A DNA stretch of 31,122 bases from Euryhalocaulis sp050486445 (lineage in GTDB: Bacteria; Pseudomonadota; Alphaproteobacteria; Caulobacterales; Maricaulaceae): contig JBJHDH010000033.1 in assembly GCA_050486445.1 (NCBI GenBank), positions 1-31,122 on the forward strand, written 5' to 3'. How positions within the stretch are numbered: the stretch's first letter is position 1; each line of letters begins with the position of its first letter. The translations under genes and the position numbers were made by a program. Shown here piece by piece: positions 29,970 through 31,122 of the stretch. A model generated the notes under the pieces. That model worked only from the letters and a program-made list of their open reading frames with translations. It was not told the DNA's origin and made no database searches.

Positions 29970-30725
29970 CTAGTTCCGGTTGCCCATGAAGCGCAGCAGG
30001 AACAGGAACAGGTTGATGAAGTCCAGATACAGGGCCAGCGCGCCCATGACCGACTTCTTCTTGGCCACCGAGCCGTCATCGCCGACATAATAGCTGAGCT
30101 TGATGCGCTGGGTGTCATAAGCCGTCAGGCCGGCGAAGATCAGCACGCCGATCGCCGACACGGCGAAATCCAGCGCGCTGGATTGCAGGAACAAATTCAC
30201 CAGCATGGCGACGATCAGGCCGATCAGCCCCATGAACAGGAACGTGCCCATGCCGCTGAGATCGCGGTGGGTTGTGTAGCCCCAGAGGCTGAGCGCGCCG
30301 AAGGCGGCGGCGGTGACAAAGAAGGTCTGGGTGATCGAGGCCGATGTATAGGTGGCGAAAATCGTGCTGATCGACAGGCCCATCATCGCGGCGAAAGCAA
30401 AGAACAGAGCCTGCGCGGCGCCGGCCGACAGGCGATTCACCCCGAAGCTGAGGATGAACACGAAGGCCAGCGGCGACAGCATGATGACCCAGCCGATCGG
30501 ACTCGGGGGCAGAAACGCAGCCCCGAGCGCGGTAACCTGGGCGCCCGGGCCGAAGCCCTCGAAAAACATCTGCGCGGCGGTCAGCGACACCACGCCGGTA
30601 ATCAGCATCGCCACCATCATGTAATTGTAAACGCCGAGCATATAGGCGCGCAGGCCCTGGTCGATGGACATGTCCATCGACCGGCCGGCGGCCATCTGGT
30701 TGAGCTGACTGCGGTTCAAAGCCAT
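29970..30725 (-). CDS. Bax inhibitor-1/YccA family membrane protein
   Basis: A 251-residue inner-membrane protein of the BI-1/YccA (UPF0005, TMBIM) family. Seven hydrophobic helices can be traced between about residue 28 and 245, after a short polar N-terminus with RSQLNQMAAGRSMDMSIDQGLRAYMLGVYN. The last helix ends in ALALYLDFINLFLFLLRFMGNRN, where the Asp in YLDFIN is the conserved pH-sensing type of residue. Bacterial members bind or modulate the FtsH protease or act as pH-dependent calcium leaks, so the role here is inferred. The ATG at 30725 fits the family start (MALNRSQ); the frame runs open to 30887 without support. It has its own terminator and a long non-coding upstream region. Confidence 0.92.
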   Translation of the reverse strand: MALNRSQLNQMAAGRSMDMSIDQGLRAYMLGVYNYMMVAMLITGVVSLTAAQMFFEGFGPGAQVTALGAAFLPPSPIGWVIMLSPLAFVFILSFGVNRLSAGAAQALFFAFAAMMGLSISTIFATYTSASITQTFFVTAAAFGALSLWGYTTHRDLSGMGTFLFMGLIGLIVAMLVNLFLQSSALDFAVSAIGVLIFAGLTAYDTQRIKLSYYVGDDGSVAKKKSVMGALALYLDFINLFLFLLRFMGNRN

Positions 30726-31091
30726 TTCAGGGTCGATCCTTCCTCTGTTCGCCCAATATTTCCGGTGCTCAACTCTGTTCGCCCAGCCGTCTCGCAAGTG
30801 CGGCGGCTGGAGAGCGGCCCAAAACGCCCCGCGCCGCCTGGCGCCGGGATTCCGGGTAATATTTGGGGTTTTGCCGCCCCGGCGCAAGTCTCAGATACGT
30901 TATCGCACACGGGATTTGGGGGCGTGCTACGCACCACACGCATTATCCCCCGGAGCGCGCGAACGCGCGCTCCGGGGGATAGCGTTGGTGTTTTTTGAGG
31001 CCGCAGAAATGCGGACATGACTGTGCGTTCGCCCCGGGTGCGTTCTGAAGCACTTTCACGCCTCAGCGGCAGGCCGCATCGGCGGGTGGGG
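30726..31091. other. Non-coding stretch upstream of the BI-1 gene
   Basis: No gene is supported in this stretch. Open frames on the minus strand are shadows of the GC-rich sequence without family likeness. It must hold the BI-1 promoter. It also contains the 18-bp hairpin with T-tract (30944-30996), a small CCGCA-GAAA-TGCGG stem-loop (31001-31014), and a weak plus-strand promoter candidate (TTGCCG at 30871-30876 with GATACG at 30894-30899). Confidence 0.5.
30944..30996 (+). terminator. Perfect 18-bp hairpin with trailing T-tract
   Basis: TATCCCCCGGAGCGCGCG (30944-30961) is fully complementary to CGCGCGCTCCGGGGGATA (30964-30981) around AA. Nine bases later comes TTTTTT (30991-30996). The gap makes it an imperfect intrinsic terminator. 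No plus-strand gene lies upstream for 2.4 kb, so if it terminates anything it would be an unannotated short RNA. Confidence 0.5.
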
Positions 31092-31122
31092 ATGCGGAGC
31101 ACCAGCTACGAACCCGATTTAT
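31092..31122 (+). CDS. Start of a DUF29-like gene, cut by the window end
   Basis: Ten codons are visible before the window ends: M-R-S-T-S-Y-E-P-D-L. The YE.DL segment so close to the start resembles DUF29 proteins, which begin Y..DFYAW; ten residues are too few for a firm call. The ATG at 31092 is preceded by GGTGGGG. The frame is open back to an ATG at 31017, so the start could lie there. The gene continues beyond 31122. Confidence 0.35.
   Translation, partial: MRSTSYEPDL

Noticed and set aside
30716..31102. A 128-codon minus-strand frame at the right end
   Set aside because: It spans the perfect hairpin and the BI-1 upstream region, has no RBS and no family likeness.

Overview
The window reads as chromosomal core DNA of a high-GC alphaproteobacterium. 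The best lineage signals are a FlaEY-type flagellar protein (known from Caulobacter), an alphaproteobacterial-type short NrdA, the order ribF-ileS-lspA-DUF3035-mutL, and interspersed palindromic repeats of the kind found in Caulobacterales, Hyphomonadaceae and Rhizobiales. A Caulobacterales/Hyphomonadaceae/Parvularcula-like organism is my best guess. The sequence does not fix the species.

Layout. 1-4.3 kb: a small unknown protein, DUF924 and SelO (protein AMPylase) genes overlapping by 4 bases, then a convergent HNH endonuclease and a phospholipase/carboxylesterase. Three dyad repeats sit in the gaps. 4.3-7.8 kb: an OmpR/EnvZ-like two-component pair followed by a phosphate-selective porin. 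A Pho-box-like tandem repeat lies between kinase and porin, and a strong terminator follows. 7.9-9.1 kb: a GT4 glycosyltransferase on the minus strand. 9.2-11.6 kb: a possible 36-aa membrane protein, then a compact nrdA control region (tandem NrdR boxes over a promoter, and a structured leader holding a near-consensus B12 box), then class I nrdA without an ATP cone and without nrdB next to it. 11.9-15 kb: an exported, possibly beta-barrel protein, a SleB-type wall hydrolase, gluQ coupled to a tiny basic protein gene, and tRNA-Thr(GGT). 15-17.8 kb: flaEY. 17.8-19.3 kb: radC and map on the minus strand. 19.4-27.9 kb: a plus-strand housekeeping run (HAD-IIA phosphatase, MaoC hydratase, ribF, ileS, lspA, DUF3035 lipoprotein, mutL). 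27.9-28.5 kb: a parDE toxin-antitoxin pair wedged between mutL and the minus-strand rluB-rsmD pair. 29.97-30.7 kb: a Bax-inhibitor-1 family membrane protein. 30.7-31.1 kb: a non-coding stretch with a perfect 18-bp hairpin and T-tract, then the first codons of a DUF29-like gene cut by the window end.

Most genes are ordinary housekeeping. I did not find a convincing new multi-gene system. The parts most worth a second look are regulatory: the nrdA leader (NrdR boxes, B12-box-like motif, nested hairpins), the Pho-box-like repeat before the porin, and the orphan hairpin near the right end. Gene-level oddities are an IleRS with an eroded C-terminal zinc knuckle, a FlaEY with two hook-IN-like segments flanking a repeat domain and no flagellar neighbours, and a 63-aa KKGKG protein coupled to gluQ. 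All calls come from reading the sequence. No database search was run.
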